Part shown: positions 17,170 through 26,291 of the stretch, piece by piece
How the letters are laid out: each line of letters opens with the position of its first letter
Numbering within the stretch: position 1 is the stretch's first letter
NCBI RefSeq assembly: GCF_029257255.1
Contig: NZ_JARICI010000073.1
Coordinates: 1-57,241 of the forward strand
Length of the DNA stretch: 57,241 nt
Reading direction: 5' to 3'
From: Sporosarcina sp.
Lineage (GTDB): Bacteria; Bacillota; Bacilli; Bacillales_A; Planococcaceae
The notes under the pieces: generated by a model
What the model saw: the letters and a program-made list of their open reading frames with translations, nothing else
Told to the model about the DNA's origin: nothing
The model's database searches: none
Position numbers and translations under genes: made by a program

Positions 17170-17968
17170 CCTGACCAGCCTCCTTGCCATCGCCGCCGTC
17201 TGAAGCCAGCTTCTTCCGGTCTTCTACTGAAAGATAAGATGCGAGTTTTTGTTCAATCACACGAGGCGCTTCCCCTTCCAGTACGGATAGGATGCCTTCG
17301 ATGACCATAATCTTCTGCCTGACTTCTTCCTTCGACTTACGAACGAGCTTATTAGAGAATGGGTGCCAAAGTACGTACCCCGTAAAGATCCCTAGCAGAG
17401 TGGCAACAAATGCTGCCGAGATTGCGTAACCAAGTGCATCCATATTATTCATATCGCTCAAGGCAGCAATAAGTCCGACAACTGCTCCAAGAACACCTAG
17501 CGTTGGTGCATAAGTACCGGCCTGTGAGAAGATCAACGCGCCAACAGAATGTCGTTCTTGCATCGCTTCCACTTCCTCACTTAACACATCACGTATATAA
17601 TCTGCGTTCTGGCCGTCAATGGCTAGACCTAAGCCACTTTTTAAAAACGGATCTTCAATTTCATCTGTTTTAGCTTCTAAAGCTAATAAACCTTCACGGC
17701 GTGCTACATCTGCCCACGAAGAGAACAAACGGATTAAATCAGCGTCCGATGTCAGTTTTTGCTGAGTGAAAATAATTTTGAAAAGTTTAGGTACACGCTT
17801 CAATTCATTCATTGGGAAAGCAATAACTACTGCCGCTACAGTTCCGCCAATGATGATCAAAATTGCTGCCGGGTTGATTAGTGCATCAGGTGTTACCCCT
17901 TTAAGCGTCATCCCGACGAGAAGTGCGACTAAACCTACTACTAGTCCTACCACTGTGGATAAATCCAT
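17153..17968 (-). CDS. motA: flagellar stator protein MotA
   Basis: A 271-residue membrane subunit that with MotB forms the ion channel driving the flagellum. Four hydrophobic segments are visible (near 5-22, 32-50, 150-170, 185-205), including GTYAPTLGVLGAVVGLI, and a cytoplasmic loop with RREGLLALE. The ATG at 17968 has GGAGG at 8 bases and a family-like start (MDLSTVVGLVVG), so the longer frame from 18046 is rejected. A sigma-D-like promoter lies 35 bases upstream. Proton or sodium coupling is not decided by the sequence. Confidence 0.93.
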   Translation of the reverse strand: MDLSTVVGLVVGLVALLVGMTLKGVTPDALINPAAILIIIGGTVAAVVIAFPMNELKRVPKLFKIIFTQQKLTSDADLIRLFSSWADVARREGLLALEAKTDEIEDPFLKSGLGLAIDGQNADYIRDVLSEEVEAMQERHSVGALIFSQAGTYAPTLGVLGAVVGLIAALSDMNNMDALGYAISAAFVATLLGIFTGYVLWHPFSNKLVRKSKEEVRQKIMVIEGILSVLEGEAPRVIEQKLASYLSVEDRKKLASDGGDGKEAGQVVEET

Positions 17969-18002
17969 TTTAAAAGCCTCCAAGTACTTCATTCTTCTTA
18001 TT

Positions 18003-18029
18003 ATTTCGGTCAATTCCCGTAGTTCTTTA
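18003..18029 (-). promoter_or_regulatory. sigma-D-like flagellar promoter of motAB
   Basis: On the minus strand TAAA, 16 bases, then CCGAAAT. This is one mismatch from the sigma-D consensus TAAA-N14-16-CCGATAT. Its position directly before motA fits. Confidence 0.65.
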
Positions 18030-18153
18030 GTAGAAATGCAGAGCAAAACGTGATGATTTTATGACCGTTTAAATTCTTTCTGTTGCTTTATAATTGCGAA
18101 GTGAGATCCGCCCTTGATAATATTGACTTATTAAGTAATAAGGAGATGTTACA

Positions 18154-19386
18154 ATGGAACAATTTCAACCACAACTTTCCAACTATGCTGAACTAGCCGT
18201 TAAAGTAGGTGTCAACATTCAGCCAAACCAATATTTATTTATAAGTGCTTCTACAGAAACTACTCAATTAGTCCGATTAATCGTTGAAGAAGCTTACGAA
18301 GCAGGTGCACGTCAAGTATTCGTTGACTGGACAGATGATGTTGTCACACGTCTACGCTTCGAAAAAGCTCCGGAAGATTCATTTGCGGATTTCCCATCCT
18401 GGAAGAAGATGGAACGTGAAGAGCTTGCTGAAAAAGGTGCTGCTTTTATGTCTATCGTCTCACAGGATCCCGATTTATTAAATGGCATTGAGTCCAAACG
18501 TATCCGAGATAATCAAAAGGCATCCAGCACTGCGCTCAGTAAGTTCAGACAAGCGATGCAGGCGGATAAATTCAGTTGGACTGTCATTGCTGCCGCTTCA
18601 CCTACATGGGCTGCTAAAGTATTCCCTGACAAACCTTCTAATGAACAGGTTCCTGCTTTATGGGACGCGATTTTGCGCGCTGTGAGGGCGGATTTGCCCA
18701 ATCCTGTAGATGCGTGGCTCAAGCATGATGAAAACCTTCATAAAAAGGTAGATTACCTGAATGGAAAACATTATCACAAACTCCATTATACAGCTCCTGG
18801 GACAGATTTAACAATAGAATTACCGGAAAAGCATCTATGGTGCGGAGCAGGAAGCATCAATCAGGCAGGACATGAATTTATGGCAAATATGCCAACGGAA
18901 GAAGTGTTTACAGCTCCGCTTAAGAATGGTGTGAACGGTTATGTATCAAGTACAAAACCCCTTAGCTATGCAGGGACAATCATCGATAAATTTAAAATTA
19001 CATTTACAGACGGTGCGGTAACTGATATTTCTGCGGAGCAGGGAGAAGAAATGTTGAAGCAGCTGATCGATACAGATGAAGGCGCTAAGTTTTTAGGTGA
19101 AGTGGCGTTAGTGCCGAATGACTCTCCTATCTCAAACTCCAATATTTTATTTTATAATACGCTGTTCGATGAAAACGCCTCTAACCATTTGGCGATCGGC
19201 AGTGCATATGCCTTTAATTTAGACGGCGGGAAAGAGATGACTTCTGAGCAGCTGCAGGAAAATGGTTTGAACCAAAGCCTGACACATGTGGACTTCATGA
19301 TCGGTTCAGAAGACATGGATATTGATGGAATTACAGCAGATGGAAACGTTGAACCTGTATTCCGTAAGGGTAATTGGGCATTCTAA
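18154..19386 (+). CDS. ampS: M29-family metallo-aminopeptidase (AmpS/PepS)
   Basis: A 410-residue cytoplasmic aminopeptidase of the thermophilic/M29 family, with a two-metal site. Recognisable segments are ASPTWAAKVFPD (near 149), GTDLTIELPEKHLW (near 218), the metal-site Glu regions, NSNILFYNTLFDENASNHLAIGSAY (near 330) and THVDFMIGSEDMDIDG near the C terminus. It releases N-terminal residues from small peptides. AAGGAGATG lies before the ATG. A single gene. Confidence 0.92.
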   Translation: MEQFQPQLSNYAELAVKVGVNIQPNQYLFISASTETTQLVRLIVEEAYEAGARQVFVDWTDDVVTRLRFEKAPEDSFADFPSWKKMEREELAEKGAAFMSIVSQDPDLLNGIESKRIRDNQKASSTALSKFRQAMQADKFSWTVIAAASPTWAAKVFPDKPSNEQVPALWDAILRAVRADLPNPVDAWLKHDENLHKKVDYLNGKHYHKLHYTAPGTDLTIELPEKHLWCGAGSINQAGHEFMANMPTEEVFTAPLKNGVNGYVSSTKPLSYAGTIIDKFKITFTDGAVTDISAEQGEEMLKQLIDTDEGAKFLGEVALVPNDSPISNSNILFYNTLFDENASNHLAIGSAYAFNLDGGKEMTSEQLQENGLNQSLTHVDFMIGSEDMDIDGITADGNVEPVFRKGNWAF

Positions 19387-19494
19387 AATCCGTCACATTT
19401 TATTCAAACTTTGATTAAGACTCTTAAAATTCACTTGGATATGGTGTATAATAAGTAATAGAACATATCATAAATTGAAATGAGGGACTCACAG

Positions 19495-19635
19495 ATGGCT
19501 TTAATGTTCACTACAGTTATCGGTTACACAGTAGTACTTGGGCTGGCGTCATGGTTTACAATGCATTTCTTGGCGACTGCACTGGATTCATCTGACTCAG
19601 TAATCATTGATCCAAAACCTGAAGCAAGAAACTAA
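19495..19635 (+). CDS. 46-residue single-span membrane protein
   Basis: A short frame with its own ribosome site (TGAGGGACTC before the ATG), one hydrophobic helix over about residues 4-30 (VIGYTVVLGLASWFTMHFL) and a short acidic/Pro tail (VIIDPKPEARN). A promoter-like TATAAT-rich stretch lies about 45 bases upstream and a clear terminator follows at 19675. I do not recognise the family. Its own promoter-like region, ribosome site and terminator argue for a real small protein. Confidence 0.65.
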   Translation: MALMFTTVIGYTVVLGLASWFTMHFLATALDSSDSVIIDPKPEARN

Positions 19636-19674
19636 TTTGTTATATTCCGTCTGAGATGGATATAGCTTTACAGG

Positions 19675-19708
19675 ACAGAGTTGCCTCCCCGGCGACTCTG
19701 TTCTTTTA
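19675..19708 (+). terminator. terminator of the 46-residue protein gene
   Basis: An 11-bp stem ACAGAGTTGCC/GGCGACTCTGT (one G-U) with loop TCCCC, followed by TTCTTTT. Confidence 0.82.
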
Positions 19709-19832
19709 TAATCTATTGAATACAACTGCAGTAGACAGAACATTTTGATGCTTCAGGCTGGAATATTAGGTAGCAGCGGGTGTAATATATGTATTGAGTG
19801 AAATAAGATTAAAGTCCAGGAGGGTTATAGAA

Positions 19833-20408
19833 ATGACATCGTTATCTGAAATTATGAATTACAATCAAGCATTCGTGGAAGAAAAGAAATACGAAGAATT
19901 CGCTACTACCAAGTTTCCAAATAAGCGGATTGTCATCCTAACTTGCATGGACACCAGACTGATTGAATTGCTTCCTAAAGCAATGAATCTTAAGAATGGC
20001 GACGCAAAAATCATTAAAAGTGCAGGCGCCATTATTACACATCCATTCGGAGGTCTTATGCGAAGTATTCTGGTAGCAGTCTACGAACTGCAGGCAGATG
20101 AAGTATATGTAGTCGGCCACCATGACTGTGGTATGAGCTCGATCGATACAGACCGTATTCTCGGCAGTATGGTCGACCGTGGAATCAATCCCGAAATGTT
20201 TAAAACACTTAAATACTCAGGTATCGATATGGAAGCATGGCTGCATGGTTTCAGCGATGTCACAGAGAGCGTCAAAAAGAGTGTCGATGCAATCAAGAAC
20301 CACCCATTGATTCCAACAGATGTAAACGTCCACGGACTTGTCATCGATCCTTCGAACGGCAAGCTGGATGTTATTGAAAATGGTTACGAAACAGCTGAAA
20401 GTGTATAA
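19833..20408 (+). CDS. beta-class carbonic anhydrase
   Basis: A 191-residue zinc enzyme interconverting CO2 and bicarbonate. The zinc/active-site signature is ILTCMDTRL (Cys and the Asp-Arg pair, near residue 36) and VVGHHDCGM (His and Cys ligands, near 95), with SAGAIITHPFGG between them. It matches the short Bacillus YtiB/YbcF type. The ATG at 19833 follows AGGAGGG. An in-frame GTG at 19794 lacks a ribosome site. Confidence 0.92.
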   Translation: MTSLSEIMNYNQAFVEEKKYEEFATTKFPNKRIVILTCMDTRLIELLPKAMNLKNGDAKIIKSAGAIITHPFGGLMRSILVAVYELQADEVYVVGHHDCGMSSIDTDRILGSMVDRGINPEMFKTLKYSGIDMEAWLHGFSDVTESVKKSVDAIKNHPLIPTDVNVHGLVIDPSNGKLDVIENGYETAESV

Positions 20409-20419
20409 TGGCTGTTAGT

Positions 20420-20471
20420 GGGCTGATCCCAAAATCATGATTGTATGATTTCTGGGACAGCCCTATTTTTT
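20420..20471. terminator. long hairpin terminator (GGGCTG type)
   Basis: Outer arms GGGCTG/CAGCCC with inner CCCA/TGGG and ATCAT/ATGAT pairing over 44 bases, followed by seven T on the plus strand. It ends the carbonic anhydrase gene and abuts the stop of the minus-strand pseudogene. Confidence 0.82.
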
Positions 20472-20833
20472 TATCTGAGTGTTTTTAACGCACCACTCCA
20501 GGCAATAACTTGGTCAAGCATCAAATCCACATTATCCCAATGCAGATCTTGCGGCTTCAATACCGATCCGTTTTCAAAATCAGTAAAAAGAGATAGTGTA
20601 GGATAAGTACGCACATCTGCAATCATTAGTTCTCCCCATATACCTCGCAAATGTTCTGCCGCTCGAGCCCCATCTGTTGAACCATAACTTACAATACCCG
20701 CAGCTTTGTTATTCCACGCATCACGTGCAAAATCCAATGCATTTTTCAACGCTCCTGAAATACTATAATTGTATTCCGTTACAACAAATACAAAACCATC
20801 CAAGCTAGCCAGTTTGTCGTTCCAAGCCGTAAT
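20471..20833 (-). pseudogene. NADPH-dependent FMN reductase, N-terminally truncated
   Basis: The frame reads WNDKLASLDGFVFVVTEYN, then ISGALKNALDFARDAWNNK and IVSYGSTDGARAAEHLR. This is the C-terminal two-thirds of a flavodoxin-like FMN reductase of about 185 residues. Upstream of WNDKLA the frame hits TAA (20834-20836). The N-terminal FMN-binding loop (GSxRxxS type) is absent in every frame there. No ribosome site suits the internal TTG. It is called a remnant rather than a short gene. Confidence 0.75.
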
Positions 20834-21033
20834 TTACCGAGGAAGATTCTCGATTACCAACAGCCAGCCGTTCTATTTGAACAAGAGCTAGCGAAGTTAG
20901 CGTAATTTTTTAGAAAGTAAACCAAAGAAAAAACAGCTTTTAAAGGGAAGGAATAACGTCCACCTTCCATACATACACTGAAATTTATCTAAGTGGCTAA
21001 CTTAATATTGCAATTTAGTAATATTTGTATACG

Positions 21034-21078
21034 AATTAAGAACCGGCTTCTATTCGAAGAGCCGGTTCTTAATTTTTG
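21034..21078. terminator. terminator of the GNAT gene
   Basis: A stem of about 15 bp (21034-21048 with 21060-21074) with an 11-base loop, T/A-rich on both sides. It follows the minus-strand GNAT stop by about 35 bases. Between it and the FMN-reductase remnant (20834-21033) I see no gene. Confidence 0.8.
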
Positions 21079-21109
21079 CTATCCATTTCCGCCATGCGGT
21101 CTTGCCCTG

Positions 21110-21655
21110 TCAATAATCTTCTTCTAAAATCGCGTACATATAGTGATCTTCCCATACACCGTTAATAAACAACAACTGGCGTAATAAGCCTTCTCTCTTA
21201 AAGCCTGCCTTTTCCAGTACTTTCACAGACCCGACGTTACGGGGAGATACATAAGCTTCCACCCGATGCAGATTGGCTTTCTCAAAAGCAAAATCATTCA
21301 CCAAGCTCACTGCTTCTGTTCCAATTCCTCTGCCTGCCTGGTTTTGATCGATGGAATAACCGACAAACCCGCTGGAAAACGGCAGCCGCTTAATACTGTA
21401 CAAAGAAATCTGTCCGATAATCATACTCGACCTCGAATCAAAAATCCCAAAATTGTATTCTCTTCGGTCACGCATTTGATAAAGTGATTCTCGGATTTTA
21501 TCTCTCTGCATAGCAACAGTGTAATACGTGCTGTCATGCCGTGGTTCAAATTCTGTCCAATAATCTTTATTCGCAATAAGCAGCTGGGTAAACTGATAGG
21601 CATCATCTTCTGTTAGTACCCGCAAGTAACACTGCTCCCCTTCCAGTAAAATCAT
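21110..21655 (-). CDS. GNAT N-acetyltransferase, RimJ/RimL type
   Basis: A 181-residue acetyl-CoA-dependent N-acetyltransferase. It has LRVLTEDDAYQFTQL near the start, NFGIFDSRSSMIIGQISLY in the core strands, the acetyl-CoA loop VGYSIDQNQAGRGIGTEAV (near 115) and RVEAYVSPRNVGSVKVLEKAGF typical of ribosomal-protein Ser/Ala acetyltransferases. The ATG at 21655 has GATGAGGAG close upstream and is preferred to the frame from 21703. The actual substrate is unknown. Confidence 0.88.
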   Translation of the reverse strand: MILLEGEQCYLRVLTEDDAYQFTQLLIANKDYWTEFEPRHDSTYYTVAMQRDKIRESLYQMRDRREYNFGIFDSRSSMIIGQISLYSIKRLPFSSGFVGYSIDQNQAGRGIGTEAVSLVNDFAFEKANLHRVEAYVSPRNVGSVKVLEKAGFKREGLLRQLLFINGVWEDHYMYAILEEDY

Positions 21656-21917
21656 ATTCTCCTCATCCTTTTCCAAGCATTCTGTTCTTATCGTATATTT
21701 CATTCTGGTTATGAATGAAATGGAGAATCCATGCTGTTTTCCTGAATTTGTTAGTATTCATTATAGTATCTTTCGCTTCTATAAGACAACTATATCAAAA
21801 AGTGAAAGTTTACAGTGAACAGAATGCCATACTTTTTTTATTTGTAAAGGAAAATTCATACTTTCCTCATTTATTATCCAATATTCTCTGTATACTATTG
21901 TTCAGGAGGATTTTATC

Positions 21918-22655
21918 ATGCTAAGAATAATATTTATGGTACTTTCGCTGCTCATCATGATCGGCACACACATAGCTGCCAATTTGATTCCGTTGAATGG
22001 GCTGACTACATGGGAAATCGCCAATCGAGTACCTGTTTTGTTCATGCCGGCAGAATATGTCTTTTCCATCTGGATTGTGCTTGATCTGTTACTGGTGAGC
22101 TGGTTATATTCATTTGTTAAAACTTCAGCTGGTCTTTCTTCATCGATTGTCACTTTACGGACAATCTGTTTTAGTCTCAGCTGCTTTTTAAATATCGCAT
22201 GGCTATTATTATGGCACTATGGCTTTTACTACTGCGCGATCGTCAGCGTTATCACTTTACTGATCTGCTTATTGGTTTTCTATTTTAGTTATCCGAAAAT
22301 GGATTATCTGAGTCGGGAGCGCTTGCCAATCTCCGCCTACATGGGCTGGATTTTCATTGCGGTCATTGCGAACACATACTATGCTTTCAAATTTCATGAC
22401 TGGACAGGATGGGGTCTCAGTGATCCGTTATGGACTGTCATCTTCTTGAGCCTGACTACCGCTATTGCTTTACACTTTATGTATCATTATCGGGATTCGA
22501 TTTTCAATTTGATCATCATTTGGTCTTTCATCGGAATAGCGATTAAAAATGGTACGGATGAATTGTTTGTCTCTACAGCAGCTTTATTTCTTTCGGCAGT
22601 GATTGCTTTTATTTTATTCATGGGAAAACGTTTTTCTAAATTGAAAAGTTTATAA
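21918..22655 (+). CDS. TspO/MBR-like tryptophan-rich membrane protein
   Basis: A 245-residue integral membrane protein with seven or so hydrophobic segments. PAEYVFSIWIVLDLLLVSWL (near 42) and LNIAWLLLWHYGFYYCA (near 90) resemble tryptophan-rich sensory (TspO-related) proteins, though it is longer than the 160-residue core family. Ligand and role are unknown. GGAGG at 7 bases precedes the ATG. A GGGCTGTC-type terminator follows. Confidence 0.72.
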   Translation: MLRIIFMVLSLLIMIGTHIAANLIPLNGLTTWEIANRVPVLFMPAEYVFSIWIVLDLLLVSWLYSFVKTSAGLSSSIVTLRTICFSLSCFLNIAWLLLWHYGFYYCAIVSVITLLICLLVFYFSYPKMDYLSRERLPISAYMGWIFIAVIANTYYAFKFHDWTGWGLSDPLWTVIFLSLTTAIALHFMYHYRDSIFNLIIIWSFIGIAIKNGTDELFVSTAALFLSAVIAFILFMGKRFSKLKSL

Positions 22656-22657
22656 GC

Positions 22658-22706
22658 GGGCTGTCTGGGAGTCATGAAAACATGACTTTTTACAGACAGT
22701 CTTTTT
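22658..22706 (+). terminator. terminator of the TspO-like gene (GGGCTGTCT type)
   Basis: Arms GGGCTGTCT/AGACAGTC with an inner AGTCATG/CATGACT stem and six T residues. Same general design as the hairpins at 5488-5520 and 20420-20463. Confidence 0.85.
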
Positions 22707-22801
22707 TATGAACAATATTTCAAGTGATGTTTTAAGTAAAGAAGGGTATAGGTTATAGTATGAACTATCATGCTATAGTGGACTGAATTGGAGGTTACAT
22801 T

Positions 22802-23143
22802 ATGACAAATTCAAAATTACTCTCTTCTCTATGTTATTTCAGTATTTTTTTTGCTCCTCTTCTGCTGCCTGCTATTATCTTTTTTGCGACAGATGAGTTT
22901 GACGTCAAGCGACACGCAAAGAAATCCATTATTTCACATATCATTCCGATGGTTTTATTAATTGCAGGGTTTGTAGTCATGTCATTCTCTATTTTCTCTT
23001 TCGATCCACAGGTTGTTGCACCGTCTGACAACAACTTTATATTTTGGAGCCTAACTCCACTCGTTTTCATTATTTTATACAGTCTGCTGTTCCTTGTGGT
23101 ATTAATTTGGAATGTTTATCAAGGAATTAAGGTATTAAGATAA
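22802..23143 (+). CDS. DUF4870 small membrane protein
   Basis: A 113-residue protein with three hydrophobic segments (near 8-28, 43-65, 80-108) and the FDVKRHAKKSIISHI segment between the first two, as in DUF4870/Tic20-like proteins. Its function is unknown. GGAGG lies 7 bases before the ATG. It stands alone between the TspO-like gene and the aminopeptidase gene. Confidence 0.78.
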   Translation: MTNSKLLSSLCYFSIFFAPLLLPAIIFFATDEFDVKRHAKKSIISHIIPMVLLIAGFVVMSFSIFSFDPQVVAPSDNNFIFWSLTPLVFIILYSLLFLVVLIWNVYQGIKVLR

Positions 23144-23210
23144 GATAAAGCTTTTTGTGCAAATCACTAAAAGTTCATTGGGAGAGTATGATATAGTATG
23201 AATTGTATAA

Positions 23211-23987
<777 letters not shown>

Positions 23988-23996
23988 AATTCATGA

Positions 23997-24031
23997 AGAG
24001 CATTTGCCATACGCGCAAATGCTCTTTTTTG
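23997..24031 (+). terminator. terminator of mapB
   Basis: A perfect 11-bp stem AGAGCATTTGC/GCAAATGCTCT with a 7-base loop and T run. Confidence 0.92.
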
Positions 24032-24148
24032 TTTAGCTCTGTTAAACGAGATTACCGATAATTCATTAATATAGAAAAAGAATGTGTTTGGTACTATGAG
24101 ATAATGCAATCCAATAAACTTTGCTTTTTGAAAACCTCAAGTGACCTT

Positions 24149-25525
24149 TTAATTCCCGCTATCTGTATATAAGGTTTTTTTGGCTTTACTAAAGAATAGT
24201 AAAGCAATAGCCAGAGTCAATATATCTGCCAGCGGGATTGCAAAGAAGATGGAAAATGCCGGACTAATGGAAAATATATCATAGTTCTCAAAAATATACG
24301 GCAATACTACGACTAACGGGATGACTGAAACGACTTGTCTCGTTATCCCAATGATTACTGCTTTCATTTCACTTCCTGTAACTTGCAGTAAAGTCATGAT
24401 TGTATAAGTAATTCCCAGCATCGGGAAAGTGATGAAAATAACCTTGATAATGGACATGACCGATTCAATAATTGCTTGATCTCCTGTAAATATAATAAGG
24501 ATGTACTTTCCGGCCAAGAATACAATCGCCGTTATCCCGATACCGTAAAAGAAGCAATATTGCACTGTTTTCTTCACAACCATAAACTTCTTCACTTCAT
24601 CGCCTTTTCCATTGAAATAAGCAATAATTGTTTGAATAGCTTGTGTGATGCCGATGATTGGCATTAACATGAGCATGTACATTTTATTGGCAATATTCCA
24701 CATCGCGATATGAGCATTGCCCCCTACAGTGAGTAACTGATAATTCACGATAAATGCGGTGACTCCTGCCAGCAATTGAATCGTCGTTTGGGCAAATCCA
24801 ATTTTAAACATCTTATATGACATATAAACGAACGCTTTAAATGGAAATCGATTCGATGTAAACCAGTTTTTATTCTTCACCAGGTACATAACTGATAGGA
24901 AAGCACACACAACTTCACTAATCAAAGTTCCCAGTGCAATACCTACCATACCCAGCTGAAAGCCGAATGTGAGTATAGCATTACATACAATGTTAATAAT
25001 CACAGAAAGAACAATGATCACGGCTTCAGCTTTTGGATTTCCGAATGCTCTGATAGTACTTGTCAGAGTGTAACCAACCGCACTAAATACATTACTGATA
25101 ATAATAATTTTCAAATAATCCTGAGCAAGAGTATATACCTCCGTTTCAGCACCAAGCATTGATAATATGGGATTCATAAATAAGTAGACAAGCAGAGATG
25201 TACTTATGCTGACAACCAGCGTCATGGTAAAGCCGCTCTTGAAATAGTTGTTCAATTTCAACATGTCATTCCGACCTAAATATTTGGAAATCATAATGGC
25301 TGTAGAAATAGCAAAAAGTGTCTGGAGTGCAACAAACACAGCCAAAAGTGGTGATAGTAATCCCATTGCAGTCAATGCACTTTCACTTTGGCTACCTAAA
25401 TGTCCCGCAAAGGATGTATCCACTACCGAAGTCATCGTTTCTATTATTAACGAGAACATTGCCGGAAGTGAGAATGTCATAATTAATTTATTTACTGATT
25501 GGCTTTCATATATATTATCTTTCAT
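24149..25525 (-). CDS. MATE-family multidrug efflux transporter
   Basis: A 458-residue membrane protein with about twelve hydrophobic segments in two repeats, of the DinF/MepA-like MATE type. It starts with SVNKLIMTFSLPAMFSLI, then TSVVDTSFAGHLG. Such pumps expel cationic drugs against sodium or protons. The ATG at 25525 follows GGGGGGAT. It lies directly downstream of a transcription regulator in the same direction, with an inverted repeat (25550-25593) between them. The pair probably forms a regulated resistance unit. Confidence 0.87.
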   Translation of the reverse strand: MKDNIYESQSVNKLIMTFSLPAMFSLIIETMTSVVDTSFAGHLGSQSESALTAMGLLSPLLAVFVALQTLFAISTAIMISKYLGRNDMLKLNNYFKSGFTMTLVVSISTSLLVYLFMNPILSMLGAETEVYTLAQDYLKIIIISNVFSAVGYTLTSTIRAFGNPKAEAVIIVLSVIINIVCNAILTFGFQLGMVGIALGTLISEVVCAFLSVMYLVKNKNWFTSNRFPFKAFVYMSYKMFKIGFAQTTIQLLAGVTAFIVNYQLLTVGGNAHIAMWNIANKMYMLMLMPIIGITQAIQTIIAYFNGKGDEVKKFMVVKKTVQYCFFYGIGITAIVFLAGKYILIIFTGDQAIIESVMSIIKVIFITFPMLGITYTIMTLLQVTGSEMKAVIIGITRQVVSVIPLVVVLPYIFENYDIFSISPAFSIFFAIPLADILTLAIALLFFSKAKKTLYTDSGN

Positions 25526-25549
25526 GATTTATCCCCCCAAAATACCATA

Positions 25550-25593
25550 ATAGCACTCAAAACAAGTCATATAATGTCTTATTTGAGTGCTAT
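25550..25593. promoter_or_regulatory. 12-bp inverted repeat between regulator and MATE gene
   Basis: ATAGCACTCAAA (25550-25561) and TTTGAGTGCTAT (25582-25593) are perfect inverted repeats 20 bases apart. The right arm overlaps the end of the regulator frame and the left arm is 25 bases before the MATE start. It could be an operator for the regulator or a weak attenuator. Confidence 0.5.
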
Positions 25594-26229
25594 CTTTATA
25601 TTATCTTTATAAGGGATAAAGGTTCTTTCAAACTCCACATCCTTGATCTCCGCTTGACTAATTGTTGAGATTTTAATTAATAGATATTCTTTCTCAAAAG
25701 CATATAAATGTAAACCTTCAGGTCGCAACACATCACTAATAGGCGCAACAACGAGCTGCTCTCCATTTACTAAAATATCGAGAAGTTGCTCTTCATCCAG
25801 ACAGTGATTTATTTTCTCATATATGCTTTCTGTCATATCAATTTTCTCTTCCACAAGATCTACTACTAAATAATTTTCTGCATCGTTCTCGTAAAGGTCA
25901 ATCAACTCAGGCGAAATAAGAGACAACTTTTTCAACACACTATCTTTATGTTTTTTTATTGAGATACTATCAAACATAGATAGCGCAAAGGTAATCGTTT
26001 GCAGGTCTTCCTTTGTCAAAAAGCTTTTTGATAACTTGAAGTTTTCCTCTATATATATCCCACCTTGATTCCCCTGTTTGCAAGTTATTGGTATCCCCAT
26101 CATAGACAGTTTATCGATATCTCTCTGAATGGTTTTAAGGCTCACCTCAAAGGTACGTGCTAACTCTTTATGGGTTGCTTTTTTCACTTTCAGTAAATAG
26201 AGCACGATTTCAAATTGACGATTTCGTAT
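25579..26229 (-). CDS. DeoR/YobV-type HTH transcription regulator
   Basis: About 216 residues. An N-terminal winged HTH (EIVLYLLKVKKATHKELAR then SLKTIQRDIDKLSMMGIPI) is followed by a ligand-sensing part resembling WYL/YobV regulators but without a clear WYL triad. The start is uncertain. The family-like beginning xIRNRQFEIVLYLL has a perfect GGAGG with 8-base spacing, but the codon there is ATA (26227-26229). In-frame TTG codons further upstream (such as 26242-26244) have no ribosome site. It probably controls the MATE pump. Confidence 0.78.
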   Translation of the reverse strand: MRNRQFEIVLYLLKVKKATHKELARTFEVSLKTIQRDIDKLSMMGIPITCKQGNQGGIYIEENFKLSKSFLTKEDLQTITFALSMFDSISIKKHKDSVLKKLSLISPELIDLYENDAENYLVVDLVEEKIDMTESIYEKINHCLDEEQLLDILVNGEQLVVAPISDVLRPEGLHLYAFEKEYLLIKISTISQAEIKDVEFERTFIPYKDNIKIALK

Positions 26230-26291
26230 GATATTCCCCTCCAATGAATATAAAAAGAGCAAGCACAAATTACTTGCGCTGCTCCTCTAGG

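Noticed and set aside
24149..26268. Start of a defence or toxin-antitoxin island
   Set aside because: The genes are a MATE pump and its regulator. No nuclease, toxin or restriction genes were recognised anywhere in the window.
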